A DNA stretch of 6,121 bases from Eudoraea sp. (GTDB lineage Bacteria > Bacteroidota > Bacteroidia > Flavobacteriales > Flavobacteriaceae): the NCBI GenBank assembly GCA_024642325.1, contig JAHEBI010000003.1, positions 1-6,121 of the forward strand. The letters run 5' to 3'. The notes under the pieces are model-generated. The model had not been told where the DNA came from. It worked only from the letters and a program-made list of their open reading frames with translations, and did not search any database. This document shows positions 6,085 to 6,121 of the stretch, in pieces. Position 1 is the stretch's first letter; each line of letters begins with the position of its first letter. The translations under genes were made by a program, and so were the position numbers.

Positions 6085-6118
6085 CAAATCCATTCGGGGT
6101 TAGTCTAAAAAAGGCAAT
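6085..6118 (-). promoter_or_regulatory. Candidate promoter of the exported-protein gene
   Basis: On the minus strand, TTG (6117-6115) is followed after 22 bp by TGGATTTG (6092-6085), which matches the -7 consensus TAnnTTTG at all fixed positions but one. Transcription would begin near 6080, with a leader of about 63 nt. The -33 element lies inside ATTGCCTTT (6118-6110), a motif also present in the aroB/proline dehydrogenase control region. A sigma70-like alternative, TTTG-N16-TATAAT (6088-6063), is also visible. Confidence 0.3.
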
Positions 6119-6121
6119 TAA

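Overview
The window looks like AT-rich chromosomal DNA from a member of the Bacteroidota, most likely the family Flavobacteriaceae. Three things point there. The proline dehydrogenase has the residue pattern of flavobacterial single-domain enzymes. Several gene starts lack a good Shine-Dalgarno site, while TAnnTTTG-type -7 promoter elements can be found. The last gene encodes an exported protein ending in a module I associate with Bacteroidota surface proteins. I see no insertion sequence, phage gene, CRISPR array, tRNA or rRNA.

Layout, left to right. Positions 2-157 (+) are the last 51 codons of a gene I cannot identify. An intergenic region with a repeat-rich, operator-like segment (158-263) leads into an Lrp/AsnC-family regulator (264-743, +). 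After a hairpin-rich gap with a possible terminator comes a DinB-family putative metalloprotein (880-1401, +). Its stop codon overlaps that of a convergent small acidic protein (1398-1718, -). Upstream of that, on the same strand, is aroB, 3-dehydroquinate synthase (1835-2896, -). A 140-bp divergent control region separates aroB from an FAD-dependent proline dehydrogenase (3037-4203, +). That gene ends at a terminator-like hairpin and converges on a large exported multidomain protein (4325-6016, -), whose upstream region closes the window.

Functional links. The core is amino-acid metabolism: AroB makes the shikimate ring precursor of Phe, Tyr and Trp, and proline dehydrogenase starts proline breakdown to glutamate. 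The Lrp-type regulator is a plausible local controller, because Lrp-type proteins (PutR) activate proline catabolism in some Alphaproteobacteria, but no direct evidence exists here. A short motif, ATTGCNTWT, appears five times in three intergenic regions (before the regulator, between aroB and proline dehydrogenase, and before the exported protein) and, in my manual scan, only once inside a gene. It is the most interesting regulatory signal I found.

This is mostly an ordinary housekeeping segment, and I do not see a convincing new defence, mobile or biosynthetic system. The least understood items are the exported protein with an unrecognised helical N-terminal domain, the small acidic protein beside aroB, and the shared intergenic motif.
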